Shown: piece after piece, positions 42,730 through 52,195 of the stretch | How the letters are laid out: each line of letters opens with the position of its first letter | Position numbering within the stretch: position 1 is the first letter of the stretch | Assembly: GCA_905214735.1 (NCBI GenBank) | Contig: CAJMNI010000004.1 | Span: forward strand, 46,079-110,078 | Length of the DNA stretch: 64,000 bases | Origin: an uncultured bacterium | GTDB lineage: Bacteria; Bacteroidota; Bacteroidia; Bacteroidales; Muribaculaceae | Reading direction: 5' to 3' | Notes under the pieces: generated by a model | Told to the model about the DNA's origin: nothing | What the model saw: the letters and a program-made list of their open reading frames with translations, nothing else | Databases searched by the model: none | Made by a program: the position numbers and the translations under genes

Positions 42730-43416
42730 ATGGATAAAAAAGAGGCAGTAGATGTAAGGATAGAGCCGGGCTGGAAGGAAGTGCTTTCTCCGGAATTCGC
42801 GCAGCTCTGGTTCAGGGAACTCACCGCGCGGGTGAGGGGAGAATATGCCGATCCGGCATTTTGCGTCTATCCTCCTGCGGGAAAGATCTTCGCCGCGTTC
42901 GACGCCTGTCCGTTTGAGGATGTGAAGGTTGTGATAATAGGTCAGGATCCGTATCACGGGCCGGGGCAGGCCAACGGACTGAGCTTTTCTGTCAATCCTG
43001 GGGTAGGGATGCCGCCGTCGCTCGTCAACATCTTCAAGGAGGTGAGCAGCGACACGGGCGCCCCGATACCCGCCGACGGCGACCTCACCCGCTGGGCGCG
43101 TCAGGGGGTGCTTCTGCTCAACTCTTCGCTCACGGTGAGGGAACATGCCCCCAAATCGCATTCCGGTCTGGGGTGGGAGCGACTCACCGACGCAGCCGTT
43201 CGCCATCTCGCCACGGAGAGAGACGGAATCGTATTCATGCTCTGGGGGTCCGACGCCATCCGCAAAGGAAACTTTATCGACCGGGGTCGACATTGCGTGC
43301 TCACCGCCCCTCATCCGTCGCCCCTCTCGGCTTACAGAGGTTTCTTCGGTTGCCGTCACTTCAGTCGCGCCAACGAATATCTACTGTCAAAAGGGAAAAC
43401 GCCCATAGAATGGTAA
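42730..43416 (+). CDS. ung: Uracil-DNA glycosylase, family 1
   Basis: The cytoplasmic enzyme of 228 residues removes uracil from DNA. The water-activating motif GQDPYHGPGQANGLSFSV lies near 75-92, and the minor-groove loop HPSPLSAYRGFFGCRHF near 197-213. GVLLLNSSLTV is also conserved. All catalytic residues (Asp and His) are present, and the length is normal. The downstream Plug gene may start inside its last codons (ATG at 43410) or just after it (43428), so the two are probably cotranscribed. Confidence 0.96.
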   Translation: MDKKEAVDVRIEPGWKEVLSPEFAQLWFRELTARVRGEYADPAFCVYPPAGKIFAAFDACPFEDVKVVIIGQDPYHGPGQANGLSFSVNPGVGMPPSLVNIFKEVSSDTGAPIPADGDLTRWARQGVLLLNSSLTVREHAPKSHSGLGWERLTDAAVRHLATERDGIVFMLWGSDAIRKGNFIDRGRHCVLTAPHPSPLSAYRGFFGCRHFSRANEYLLSKGKTPIEW

Positions 43417-43427
43417 CAAGCGAAATT

Positions 43428-44693
43428 ATGAACCGCCTGCGAATCAACATATTCTCCATCCTGCTCGCCGCAGTGCTGTCGGCTGCTTTTGCGGCCACCG
43501 ACACCCGCGAGCAGATCTTCGACCGGCATTTCCGCACGTTGAAAACGCAGGTCGAAGATAACTTCATGGGACCCAACGTGATAAGACTCGACACCCAAGA
43601 CCGCATCATAATCAACTTCGACGAACTCGGCGATGATTACTCCGATCTCGAATACCGGCTGATCCATTGCAACGCCGACTGGCAGCCGTCGCGGCTCGTG
43701 GAGTCGGAATATCTCGACGGATTCAACGGCGTGAAAATCGACGACTGGGCCTATTCGTCGAACGTCTTCGTGCATTATGTCAATTATCAGGTGGCGTTTC
43801 CCAACGACGATCTCCGGGTGATCCATTCCGGGAATTATCTCTTCCAGGTTTACCGTCAGGAGGATCCCGACGACGTGGTGCTCCAGACGCGGTTCAGGGT
43901 AGTGGAGCCGGGCGCCGACGTCAGCGGCTATTACACCACCCGCACCGACTTCGGCCACAACACCGAATGGCAGCAGCTCGATTTCGCGATCGACGCCGAA
44001 GGATTCCCGATTCAGAATCCATATTCCGACCTCAAGGTGCTCGTGGAGCAGAACAACCGGGAGTCGACCCAACGGCGTCTGGAGGCTCCGCAACGAGTGG
44101 AGGGGAACAGATTTTACTATCAGCACAATCCCTCGCTGATATTCCCCGGCGGCAACGAATACCGCCGCTTCGAATCGACGAGCAACGGTTTTCCGGGGAT
44201 GAACGTCGATTCGCTGCGCTATATGGGGAGCAACTATCATGTCTGGCTCAAGCCCGACGAGGAGAAGGCGCAGCGCGAATATCAGTACGACCGCACGCAG
44301 CATGGCCGCTATATCGTGCGCGAATACAACGCCACCGACTCCAACATCGGCGCCGACTATATCACGGTCTATTTCACGCTCGACTTCCCGGAGCTCATCG
44401 ACGGCGACATATATGTCGACGGCGAGATGACCCACGGCATTTTCGACGAGCGCAACCGGATGACCTACAACCGCGACCGCCATGTCTACGAACTTCAGAT
44501 GCCTCTCAAGCAGGGACAATATAATTACCAGTATGTTGCCCGAAAACGCAATTCCGATGCCGCTCCGACGCCTGCCCTCGTGGAGGGAAACAAATATGAG
44601 ACCGACAACGAATATTCCGTCGCGGTCTATTATTGTCCCCCCGGCGCCCGGGCCGACCGTCTTATCGGTTTCGGAGTGATTGAGGCGATCTGA
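43428..44693 (+). CDS. T9SS Plug protein (DUF5103)
   Basis: The protein is 421 residues from ATG 43428 (MNRLRINIFSILLAAVLSAA, signal peptide). An ATG at 43410 overlaps the ung stop and would add six residues; the frame is open further upstream, inside ung, but that part is not this protein. The segment IIINFDELGDDYSDLEYRLI with HCNADWQPSRL is typical of the DUF5103/T9SS Plug family. In Flavobacterium johnsoniae Plug closes the periplasmic side of the SprA translocon. The protein should be periplasmic and beta-rich. It lies close to the gldKLMN operon but on the opposite strand. Confidence 0.88.
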   Translation: MNRLRINIFSILLAAVLSAAFAATDTREQIFDRHFRTLKTQVEDNFMGPNVIRLDTQDRIIINFDELGDDYSDLEYRLIHCNADWQPSRLVESEYLDGFNGVKIDDWAYSSNVFVHYVNYQVAFPNDDLRVIHSGNYLFQVYRQEDPDDVVLQTRFRVVEPGADVSGYYTTRTDFGHNTEWQQLDFAIDAEGFPIQNPYSDLKVLVEQNNRESTQRRLEAPQRVEGNRFYYQHNPSLIFPGGNEYRRFESTSNGFPGMNVDSLRYMGSNYHVWLKPDEEKAQREYQYDRTQHGRYIVREYNATDSNIGADYITVYFTLDFPELIDGDIYVDGEMTHGIFDERNRMTYNRDRHVYELQMPLKQGQYNYQYVARKRNSDAAPTPALVEGNKYETDNEYSVAVYYCPPGARADRLIGFGVIEAI

Positions 44694-44755
44694 ACCGGAA
44701 CTGCCGCATTAAGCGTATACCGGCCGCATAACGAGTATAAGAAATCGAAAAAAGG

Positions 44756-45337
44756 ATGTTACAGATAAAGGATACACTCGTCAGTCTCGACCTCGTGGAG
44801 CGATATTTCGTTTGCGATCTCGACCAATGCTTGGGAGAATGCTGCGTGGAGGGTGACGCCGGCGCGCCGCTTGCTCCGGGCGAACGGGAAAAGATCGAGG
44901 CTGTGCTTCCCGAGGTGGAGGGGGATCTTCTGCCTCGCGCGCTGCAGGCGATCAGGGAGGAGGGCTCGGCCTATGTCGACCCCGACGGCGACCTTGTCAC
45001 CCAGATTGTCGACGGCCGCGATTGCGTCTATACCTGCTATGCGCCGGGAGGAAAATGCCTCTGCGCGCTCGAAAAGGCTTACCGCGAGGGTCGCATCCCC
45101 GACGTCAAGCCGATCTCATGCCGCCTCTATCCGGTGAGACTCAAGGAATACGACGGTTTCACGGCGGTCAATTTCCACCGCTGGAAAATCTGCCGCAGCG
45201 CAGAGATCAACGGCTGCAAACTCGGCGTGAGGGCATACGAATTTCTGAAAGGCCCGCTCACGGCCCGCTTCGGCGAGGAATGGTATGAGGAGCTCGACCG
45301 CACCGCGAAGGAGTATCTCCGCCAGCATCCGGGATAA
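44756..45337 (+). CDS. DUF3109 family Cys-rich protein
   Basis: The protein is 193 residues, cytoplasmic (no signal peptide). Cysteines occur in clusters: FVCDLDQCLGECCVEGDAGA near 19-38, CVYTCYAPGGKCLCALEK near 85-102 and ISCRLYPVRL near 119-128. This is the DUF3109 pattern, related to the YkgJ-type metal-chelating families. A bound Fe-S cluster or zinc is possible, but the function is unknown. It lies 62 bases after the Plug gene and 14 bases before cardiolipin synthase. Confidence 0.85.
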   Translation: MLQIKDTLVSLDLVERYFVCDLDQCLGECCVEGDAGAPLAPGEREKIEAVLPEVEGDLLPRALQAIREEGSAYVDPDGDLVTQIVDGRDCVYTCYAPGGKCLCALEKAYREGRIPDVKPISCRLYPVRLKEYDGFTAVNFHRWKICRSAEINGCKLGVRAYEFLKGPLTARFGEEWYEELDRTAKEYLRQHPG

Positions 45338-45351
45338 TTTTGAATCTGACC

Positions 45352-46782
45352 ATGAGCTTTTATTTTACTACATTCACGGGAATTGTGATCTTCATCGTTT
45401 ATGCGGTGATTGTGATTACTTGTGTGGTTGTGGTGCTTAAGGAGAACCGCAATCCTATCAGGGCCCTCGCCTGGGTGCTCGCGCTGATTTTTCTCCCCTG
45501 GGTCGGACTTATCTTCTATCTCTTCTTCGGGAGGTCGCTGCGCGGGCAGCACATGATCTCGCGCCATAACAAGCGCAAGATCATCACCACGATGGCTCCC
45601 AGGCATGTCAACCTCAACTCGCAGCCTCTCAGCCGGTCGGAACGGACCCTGGTGAAACTCGCGCGCAATGTCGCCTCTTCGTTCTATACGATCAACAACC
45701 GGATAGAGATCTTCACCAACGGCCATGACAAGTTCGAATCGCTGAAACGCGACTTGCGCGCGGCCCGAAGCAGCATCTATCTGCAGTATTACATTTTCCT
45801 TGACGACAATCTCGGCAGCGAGATCGCCGACATACTCATGCAGAAAGCACGCGAAGGGGTCGACGTGAAGGTGATCTACGACCATGTCGGAAGTTTCTCG
45901 GCCCGCAACCGTTTCTTCAAAAAGATGCGTGAGGCGGGAGTCGACACCCATCCCTTCTTCAAAGTGACCTTCCCTCAGCTCGCCAACCGTATCAACTGGC
46001 GCAACCACCGGAAGATCGTGGTGATCGACAACGCCATCGGCTATATCGGGGGAATGAACATCGCCGACCGTTACGATCCCGGCAAAGGGGGAGAGGTGTG
46101 GCGCGACACTCATTTCCGCGTCGAGGGGGATATCGTGGAGTCGCTGATGTTCAGCTTCGTGGTAGACTGGAATTTCAAGAAAAACGAGCGCCCGATGGAA
46201 TATACGAAAGCGGCTCCGGTCGGGTTCCACAACGATGTCGGGATGCAGCTCGTCACGAGCGGTCCCCTCTCGCAATGGGACAACCTTACTCTCAGTTTTC
46301 AGAAGGCGATCTCCATGGCCACCCGCTCAATCTATATCCAGACCCCGTATTTCCTGCCGACCGACGCGCTTAAGCACGCGCTGGAGGCAGCCGCTCTCTC
46401 AAAGATCGACGTCAGGATAATGATTCCTCGGCGAAGCGATTCGAAAATGCTTCAGTATGCATCCTATTCCTATGTGACCCAATGTCTGAAGGCAGGCATC
46501 AAGGTCTATTTCTACAATCCCGGAATGCTTCATGCAAAGGCGATGATCATCGATGACAATCTCGTCACGGCCGGGTCGACCAACTTCGATTTCCGCAGCT
46601 TCGAAAACAACTTCGAGAGCAATCTCTTCATCTACGACTCCGAAGTCAACCGCCGGATGCGCGAGATCTTCTTCAGCGACATGGCGCTATGCACGAAAGT
46701 GTCGATCACAACCTGGCGCAAGCGGCCGCTGCTCCAGCGCATGGTCGAGTCGGTGCTGAGACTCGTTTCTCCCATCCTCTGA
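45352..46782 (+). CDS. cls: Cardiolipin synthase, phospholipase D family
   Basis: The protein is 476 residues from ATG 45352; a TTG at 45340 is in frame but less likely. Two N-terminal membrane segments (TFTGIVIFIVYAVIVITCVV and WVLALIFLPWVGLIFYLFF) precede two catalytic HxKxxxxD motifs, HRKIVVIDNAIGYIGGMN and HAKAMIIDDNLVTAGSTN. The enzyme joins phospholipid molecules to form cardiolipin at the inner membrane. It converges on gldN; the terminator at 46839 belongs mainly to the opposite strand. Confidence 0.94.
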   Translation: MSFYFTTFTGIVIFIVYAVIVITCVVVVLKENRNPIRALAWVLALIFLPWVGLIFYLFFGRSLRGQHMISRHNKRKIITTMAPRHVNLNSQPLSRSERTLVKLARNVASSFYTINNRIEIFTNGHDKFESLKRDLRAARSSIYLQYYIFLDDNLGSEIADILMQKAREGVDVKVIYDHVGSFSARNRFFKKMREAGVDTHPFFKVTFPQLANRINWRNHRKIVVIDNAIGYIGGMNIADRYDPGKGGEVWRDTHFRVEGDIVESLMFSFVVDWNFKKNERPMEYTKAAPVGFHNDVGMQLVTSGPLSQWDNLTLSFQKAISMATRSIYIQTPYFLPTDALKHALEAAALSKIDVRIMIPRRSDSKMLQYASYSYVTQCLKAGIKVYFYNPGMLHAKAMIIDDNLVTAGSTNFDFRSFENNFESNLFIYDSEVNRRMREIFFSDMALCTKVSITTWRKRPLLQRMVESVLRLVSPIL

Positions 46783-46838
46783 CGTTATTTCAAAAGTCAG
46801 CGTAAAAAAATTAGCGTAAAAAATTTAATAAAAAAGTT

Positions 46839-46872
46839 AGCGCCCGGACTCCTTGCGGAAGTTTCGGGCGCT
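46839..46872 (-). terminator. Intrinsic terminator of the gld operon
   Basis: AGCGCCCG at 46839-46846 pairs with CGGGCGCT at 46865-46872, with further pairs inside. On the minus strand the stem is followed by a T-rich run (AACTTTTTTATTAAATTTTT). It lies 35 bases after the gldN stop. Confidence 0.8.
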
Positions 46873-46906
46873 GAAGATATAGCAAATACAGCATTAGTTT
46901 GTAAAC

Positions 46907-48043
46907 TTACTTCTTGCGGCGGCGCACAGACTTCGTGGCCGACGAGTTGGGTCCATTGTTGCTCGAGCCTCCCGAAGAAACTTTCGGTTTGGCTTTGGAG
47001 CGTTTGCGGGTGGTGGTGCGTTTGCGGGTCGACTTCTTGGTGGTGGTCACCCCTTCGTCGTCGGAAACGACAGTGCGTCCGGGAATAGTGTCGCCCGCTG
47101 CCAGAGCGCGTTCACGCTCCTCGGCGGCCTCGCGCTGCGCGAGATATTCCTCGCGGGTCGGAACCCACATGCCCGAACCGTAGGTGCGCAGACGGTTGTC
47201 GATGCTGTCCTGAGCCTGCTTCAGCTCCTCGGGATCGGGATACATCTGCATCATTGAGAGATTGCGGAGATTGCGGGTCTTGTAGATCTCGCCGTCATAC
47301 ATTCCGAGATTGAAATAATCGTCGATGCTATATTGCGGCAGGTTGTTGTCGTCGGAAAGGAAGACATACTGCTGGGCGAGCCAGGGACGCAGCTGGTCGT
47401 ATTTCACCCAGAACATCGGGTAGCGGGCCTCGCCGCCGAAATCCCCCACGCGGGTGATGACGGGGCATATCGCCTCGACGCGGGTCTTCATCCGGTTGGT
47501 GCGACGGTCGAACTCCCATTTCTCAAGGATGTAATAATTGAGCACCTGAGTGGTGGGCACGTCGGCCTCCTCGATCACAAATTTCGGATTTTTCTCCGTG
47601 CTTCCTTTGCCGGGAGTGTAGTAGATGCCGAAACGGTCGAGCATGTCGGCCACCTTGACCTTATACTGGTCGGTGAAGACCTCGCGGCCGTCAAGATATT
47701 CGTAAGCGGGCACCTTCCCCTCCACCACAAGATCGAGAATCATGCGGAAGAGGTTTTTCTGGCCGTCGATCACATCCTCGGGATAATAGAGGGGAGTGTT
47801 CTGGGCCTTGTTGAGGTCGAGCGAGCGATAGATCTCGCGCATATACTGAAGGTCGGCCTCGTGGGTTGGATTCTGCTCGAAGAAACCCTGCATGCGGTCG
47901 GTGACACCCGGTTTGTCGGTGTTCTGCTTGCGGTCGCGCTCGGTGCGCTTGCGCACGCCGCCACTTGATTCCACCTGGGCCATTCCGGCTCCGGTCACGG
48001 CGGCTGCCGCTGCGAGGATTAGAAGTTTCCGATATAATTTCAT
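46907..48043 (-). CDS. gldN: T9SS protein GldN/PorN
   Basis: The protein is 378 residues, with a signal peptide ending GAGMA near residue 22. The core matches GldN: GFFEQNPTHEADLQYMREIY, DVIDGQKNLFRMILDLVVEG and YFNLGMYDGEIYKTRNLRNL. The last ~60 residues are low-complexity and rich in Lys, Arg, Ser and Thr, probably disordered. GldN forms a large periplasmic ring with the lipoprotein GldK under the outer membrane and is required for secretion. It is the last gene of the operon. Confidence 0.95.
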   Translation of the reverse strand: MKLYRKLLILAAAAAVTGAGMAQVESSGGVRKRTERDRKQNTDKPGVTDRMQGFFEQNPTHEADLQYMREIYRSLDLNKAQNTPLYYPEDVIDGQKNLFRMILDLVVEGKVPAYEYLDGREVFTDQYKVKVADMLDRFGIYYTPGKGSTEKNPKFVIEEADVPTTQVLNYYILEKWEFDRRTNRMKTRVEAICPVITRVGDFGGEARYPMFWVKYDQLRPWLAQQYVFLSDDNNLPQYSIDDYFNLGMYDGEIYKTRNLRNLSMMQMYPDPEELKQAQDSIDNRLRTYGSGMWVPTREEYLAQREAAEERERALAAGDTIPGRTVVSDDEGVTTTKKSTRKRTTTRKRSKAKPKVSSGGSSNNGPNSSATKSVRRRKK

Positions 48044-48102
48044 CGCTGTCTGATGTTATTTGCTATTCTGGTTAAGGCTTCAGTTGCTTCTGAAGCTTCT
48101 GG

Positions 48103-49680
48103 TTAATTGAGCGCCACCTCCATCGGGGAGATGTCGCGGGTGATGCCGTCGGGGCCTTTGGCCTTCACGTTGGAGATGAAGAAGCTCTTGCCCGCCTTCA
48201 GACGGCGGAACTGGTCTTTCTGCCTCTGCGAGAAGTGGGCTCCGTTGCTGACCTCGGGGATGGCGTTGCCCATCTGGTCGAAGAAGACCGTGGAGAACGA
48301 CACGACCTGATAGGTGACGTTGAGGATATCGTCGTCGATGGCTGCTCCGAGTCCGTCGGCGCTCATGAGGGCCGCCTTGGAAATGCGCTTAGGAGAGCCT
48401 TTGTAATGCACTGTGTTGCCCGAGCCGTCTTTCACGGGGAGATAGACCGTGGGGTCGGGGAGCTTGCGCACGCGGAAAGTCATCGAGCCGACCGACTGGG
48501 TTCTTCCCTCGAGCTGGGCGGAAACCGAGATCACTGCCTCCGAGCCGACCTTGCCGGGATGTGCCACCCAGCCGTCGCCGCTGCGGGTGAGGGTGCCGTT
48601 GGTCATCGTGGCCTGCACGGCGCTCATCGGGATACCGGGCACGGAGATGCTGATCGGGTTGGCGATGCCGGCGTAAAGCACGTTCATCATCGTCGGCGAG
48701 ATCGTGGCCATGGGCTCGATCACGGTGTAAGAGGACTTGAACGGGCGCTTATAGAGGGAGCCGTCGCCGCGCGCCACTTCGATATATCCCGAGTATTCGT
48801 GGGTGCCGACCGAGCCGGGCACGAATTCATAGAGACCGTTGGGATTCGAGAGCCGCGAGCCGTTGACATAAATCGTGGGCCGCTGCGTGGTGTCGATCGC
48901 CGCGAGAACGATGTTGGCGGAGTATTTCCCGCCGCGGATGATCATGTTGGAGTTCGGAATCACGTAGGCGTTCAGCTCGTTGACCCTCACGTCGCCAATG
49001 TCGACGTTGGTAATCAGATTGCTCAGCGCTTCCGACTCGGCCTGACGGATGTCGTTCTGCAGCTTGGTGAGGAGGGTCACGGCTGCCACAGCCGGCATAT
49101 TGTCAAACATTTTCTGCTCCCAGCTCGTGGGGCCGACTGTTCCCGGAGTGTTCTTCACCTGGGTGGAGAGCATCTCGCTCACGTTCTTGCGCTTGGCCGT
49201 GTCGGAGATCAGCGAGGTCACGAGAGTGCGGTAGTCGTCGACCGCCTTGCGGAGCTGGGCTCCCTTGTTGGTGGCCGGGTTGAGCATCGTCACGCCCGAA
49301 GCGTCGAGGTCGTCGTTGTTCTTGATATTGTGGTAGTCGCCCTCGGGACCGTCGGCTTTTTTTGCTATCTCGGTCTTGAGGACTTCTATGCGGTTGTAGA
49401 GCTCGGTAGATTTCTTATGCAGGTCGGCGCCTTTCGTATACCATACGCCGGCCTTCTCGGGGTTCTGCTTGTAGAGACCCTCGAGATATTGGAACTGGAT
49501 CTCGTTGCGAGCGGTCATGTTGAGGTTGGTGCGCTGGATGCCGTCCTGCACCTGGGCAAAACCGTTGAGCACGTCGCTCGAGACGTTGAGCGCGAGCATC
49601 GCCGTCAGCACGATATACATGAGGTTGATCATGCGCTGACGGGGCGACATGCGCGCCACATTGTTGCTGCCACCTGCCAT
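48103..49680 (-). CDS. gldM: T9SS motor protein GldM/PorM
   Basis: The protein is 525 residues. A single N-terminal membrane helix (LMYIVLTAMLALNVSSDVL near 19-37) follows the conserved SPRQRM. The large periplasmic part has four domains in the family; here PGTVGPTSWEQKMFDNMPAV and the C-terminal PDPTVYLPVKDG are visible. GldM spans the periplasm from the GldL motor to the GldK/N ring and transmits proton-motive-force energy. It lies 59 bases before gldN and 6 after gldL. Confidence 0.95.
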   Translation of the reverse strand: MAGGSNNVARMSPRQRMINLMYIVLTAMLALNVSSDVLNGFAQVQDGIQRTNLNMTARNEIQFQYLEGLYKQNPEKAGVWYTKGADLHKKSTELYNRIEVLKTEIAKKADGPEGDYHNIKNNDDLDASGVTMLNPATNKGAQLRKAVDDYRTLVTSLISDTAKRKNVSEMLSTQVKNTPGTVGPTSWEQKMFDNMPAVAAVTLLTKLQNDIRQAESEALSNLITNVDIGDVRVNELNAYVIPNSNMIIRGGKYSANIVLAAIDTTQRPTIYVNGSRLSNPNGLYEFVPGSVGTHEYSGYIEVARGDGSLYKRPFKSSYTVIEPMATISPTMMNVLYAGIANPISISVPGIPMSAVQATMTNGTLTRSGDGWVAHPGKVGSEAVISVSAQLEGRTQSVGSMTFRVRKLPDPTVYLPVKDGSGNTVHYKGSPKRISKAALMSADGLGAAIDDDILNVTYQVVSFSTVFFDQMGNAIPEVSNGAHFSQRQKDQFRRLKAGKSFFISNVKAKGPDGITRDISPMEVALN

Positions 49681-49686
49681 TAGCTA

Positions 49687-50640
49687 TCAGGATTTATGGT
49701 TGTTGATAGATTCGTCGAAAGGATTGCCGCTGCTCATTCCGGCTCCCATCATCGGGTTCTGCATGTTGATGGTCATGGCGGTGATCATCTTCTCGTAGAC
49801 GGAATTGAGCTGTTTCATGTAGCGGGCCATCTTCTCGGTCTCCTCGCAATAGCGGCTCGACTCGTTGGCGGCTTTGTCATACATGTCGCGGATATCCTTC
49901 AGGCCGCGGTTCACGCGGTCGATGCTTTCGAGCTGCGAACTGATGCTCTTGAGCTGAATCTCGTAGATGGTGTTGAGGCCGGCGATGTTGCGGTTGAGGT
50001 CTTCCATCTGGCTGACGTAGCCTTTGGAATTGCTCGACACCGACTCGGAATTTTCGGTGATCGCCTGATACGACCCGAGCAGCGTGCGGCTCACTTCATT
50101 GAGGGCCTCTGTGGTTTCGTTGAGGCGGGCCATCTGCTCGGCGATACCCTGCATCTGCTCGAGGAAATCGCGTGAGGCGTCGGCCATGTCTCCGGCGGTC
50201 TCGAGCTGCGAGGCCACCGCTTCCGCAGCCACCACGCCGGAAACTCCGGGCTGGGCCACTACGCCGCCTGTCGCTCCCGAAGCGTCGATATGGATCTCCT
50301 GACCGTCGGCCGGTACGCCGCCGTTGATGATCACTCCGCCGCCTCCGCCGCCGAAGCCGGGACGGTCTTCAGGCGCTTTTGTGTCGAGCACAGGGAAAAC
50401 ATCCTCCCACGCATACTCGCGCGGCGGACGGTCGAAGGCCGTAAGGATAAACATTGCGATCTCGGTGCCCATGCCGATGCAGAGAAGGGTGCTTCCTCCC
50501 GGCAGGTGGAGAATCTTGAAGAGCGCTCCCCAGATCACGATTGCCGCACCGATCGAATATGCGAAATTGAAAAACCGCTGGCCTTTCTCGCCGTGGAGAA
50601 AGCGCTCGATTCCGTTGGCGTATTTGCGAATCTTTACCAT
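49687..50640 (-). CDS. gldL: T9SS motor protein GldL/PorL
   Basis: The protein is 317 residues. Two membrane helices, FNFAYSIGAAIVIWGALFKI and TLLCIGMGTEIAMFILTAF, include Glu60, which corresponds to the family's proton-linked glutamate in TM2. A cytoplasmic part with predicted coiled coil (around QMEDLNRNIAGLNTIYEIQL) follows. GldL and GldM form the rotary proton-driven motor of the T9SS. A Gly/Val-rich linker lies near 95-150. Confidence 0.95.
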   Translation of the reverse strand: MVKIRKYANGIERFLHGEKGQRFFNFAYSIGAAIVIWGALFKILHLPGGSTLLCIGMGTEIAMFILTAFDRPPREYAWEDVFPVLDTKAPEDRPGFGGGGGGVIINGGVPADGQEIHIDASGATGGVVAQPGVSGVVAAEAVASQLETAGDMADASRDFLEQMQGIAEQMARLNETTEALNEVSRTLLGSYQAITENSESVSSNSKGYVSQMEDLNRNIAGLNTIYEIQLKSISSQLESIDRVNRGLKDIRDMYDKAANESSRYCEETEKMARYMKQLNSVYEKMITAMTINMQNPMMGAGMSSGNPFDESINNHKS

Positions 50641-50688
50641 TATGCTGTTACTGCTTTATCTGATTTGGAAAATCAAGGGGACGGGCCC

Positions 50689-52185
50689 TTATTTGTTTTT
50701 CTTCTTTGTGCCGCGGGCGAACCCGATCTGGGAGCGGACGTTGCGGAAGCCGATGTAGGATCTCTGCTCGTTCTGGTATTCCCATGTGCGGAGGTCGGCG
50801 CGGATGTTTTGCGAGGCATCTTTCCAGGAGCCTCCGCGCACAATCTTGCGCTTCATCTTGTAGGGATCCTCCTTGGCGGCGTCATATCTGTATTCCGGAT
50901 TGATGTCGGCCGTCAGCTTGTCGATGCTCTCGGCATAGGCCGTCGATGTCCATTCCGACACGTTTCCGGCCATGTCGTAGAGTCCGAAGTCGTTGGGCTG
51001 GAAGGTTCCCACCTGCGAGGTGATCACGTGGCCGTCGCGCACGAAGTCTCCCTCACGCGGCTTGAAGTTGGCGTAGAAGCAGCCTCTCTCGTCCATCGGA
51101 AGGGTCTCTTCCCAGGGGAACTGGCTTTCGGAGTTGCCGGCGCGGGCGGCGTATTCCCATTCGGCCTCGGTCGGCAGACGATAAGGCTCAACATAGATGC
51201 CGTCTTTGCCGAGCGAGCGCCGCAGATAGTCGGTGCGCCAGTTGGAGAAGGCGTTGGCCTGGTCCCAGCTCACTCCGACCACCGGATATTCATTATAGCC
51301 GGCATGGGAGAAATACATTCGGGTGTAGGGCTCCATGTAGGCGTTGTCGAAGTCGTTGATCCAGGCTGTGGTGTCGGGATAGACGTTGACGATATATGTG
51401 TTGAGGAAATCGTAGTCGCCGGTGAGCGGACGGGTCACGGTCTCGCGCACGATGGTGCCTTCCTCGGTTAGATATGCGGTGTCTTTGGAAATCACCGGTA
51501 GGTCGGTCGGCACGGGGAGGTCAGTGTTGTATTCGCGCATCGTTGCGTCGGTGCGGTTCTTGCGCTTTGCGGCCGCCGTGTGGTTGTAGATCTCATAGCG
51601 GTAGTTGAGCTGCGTGGGATCGAGCTCGCGGTGACCGGTGATGGGATTGGTGCGGTAGACGCTCTCCAGGGCGCGGAGCTCGTCTTCGTTGGGGTTGCGC
51701 CAGGGAATGGGCTTGTTCCAGTTGAGGTAAGGCTTGATGGGGTTCCCCTCCTTGTCTTCCTCGATCTTGAACTCCTCGTTGCCGCCGAAAGCGGGGTCGG
51801 CCAGACGCTCGCGGATGATAGAATCGCGCACCCAGAACACGAACTGCTTATATTTCGAGTTGGTGACTTCGGTCTCATCCATCCAGAAGGAGTCGATCGA
51901 CACCGGCTTGTGGCTTTTCCTGATGCCGGCGATCGAGTCGTCGGCATTCGGACCCATGTCGATCGAGCCGCGGTCTATGAGCACCATGCCATAGGGGGTG
52001 GGCTCGGCAAACGAGGTGCCTCCCACTCCGGTTACTTCGCCTCCCGCGCCGATGCTCCGGCGGCCGCCGAAGCAGGATGTGAGAAGAGCCATGCTGCCGA
52101 TTGCCATCGACCATGCGAACGCCAGTCTCGCCTTGCGCCCGATGGAGGAATATTTGGAAATTGACTTGTTCATCTTTATCATCAT
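50689..52185 (-). CDS. gldK: T9SS lipoprotein GldK/PorK
   Basis: The protein is 498 residues. The lipoprotein signal ends ALLTSC, with Cys near 38. The rest is an FGE-sulfatase/SUMF1-like fold: PYGMVLIDRGSIDMGPN, FWMDETEVTNSKYKQFV, YRLPTEAEWEYAARAG, DMAGNVSEWTSTAYAES and KIVRGGSWKDASQNIRADLR. It lacks enzymatic context; family members serve as structural ring proteins with GldN at the outer membrane. It follows porP by 10 bases. Confidence 0.95.
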   Translation of the reverse strand: MMIKMNKSISKYSSIGRKARLAFAWSMAIGSMALLTSCFGGRRSIGAGGEVTGVGGTSFAEPTPYGMVLIDRGSIDMGPNADDSIAGIRKSHKPVSIDSFWMDETEVTNSKYKQFVFWVRDSIIRERLADPAFGGNEEFKIEEDKEGNPIKPYLNWNKPIPWRNPNEDELRALESVYRTNPITGHRELDPTQLNYRYEIYNHTAAAKRKNRTDATMREYNTDLPVPTDLPVISKDTAYLTEEGTIVRETVTRPLTGDYDFLNTYIVNVYPDTTAWINDFDNAYMEPYTRMYFSHAGYNEYPVVGVSWDQANAFSNWRTDYLRRSLGKDGIYVEPYRLPTEAEWEYAARAGNSESQFPWEETLPMDERGCFYANFKPREGDFVRDGHVITSQVGTFQPNDFGLYDMAGNVSEWTSTAYAESIDKLTADINPEYRYDAAKEDPYKMKRKIVRGGSWKDASQNIRADLRTWEYQNEQRSYIGFRNVRSQIGFARGTKKKNK

Positions 52186-52195
52186 ATCGTTGTCG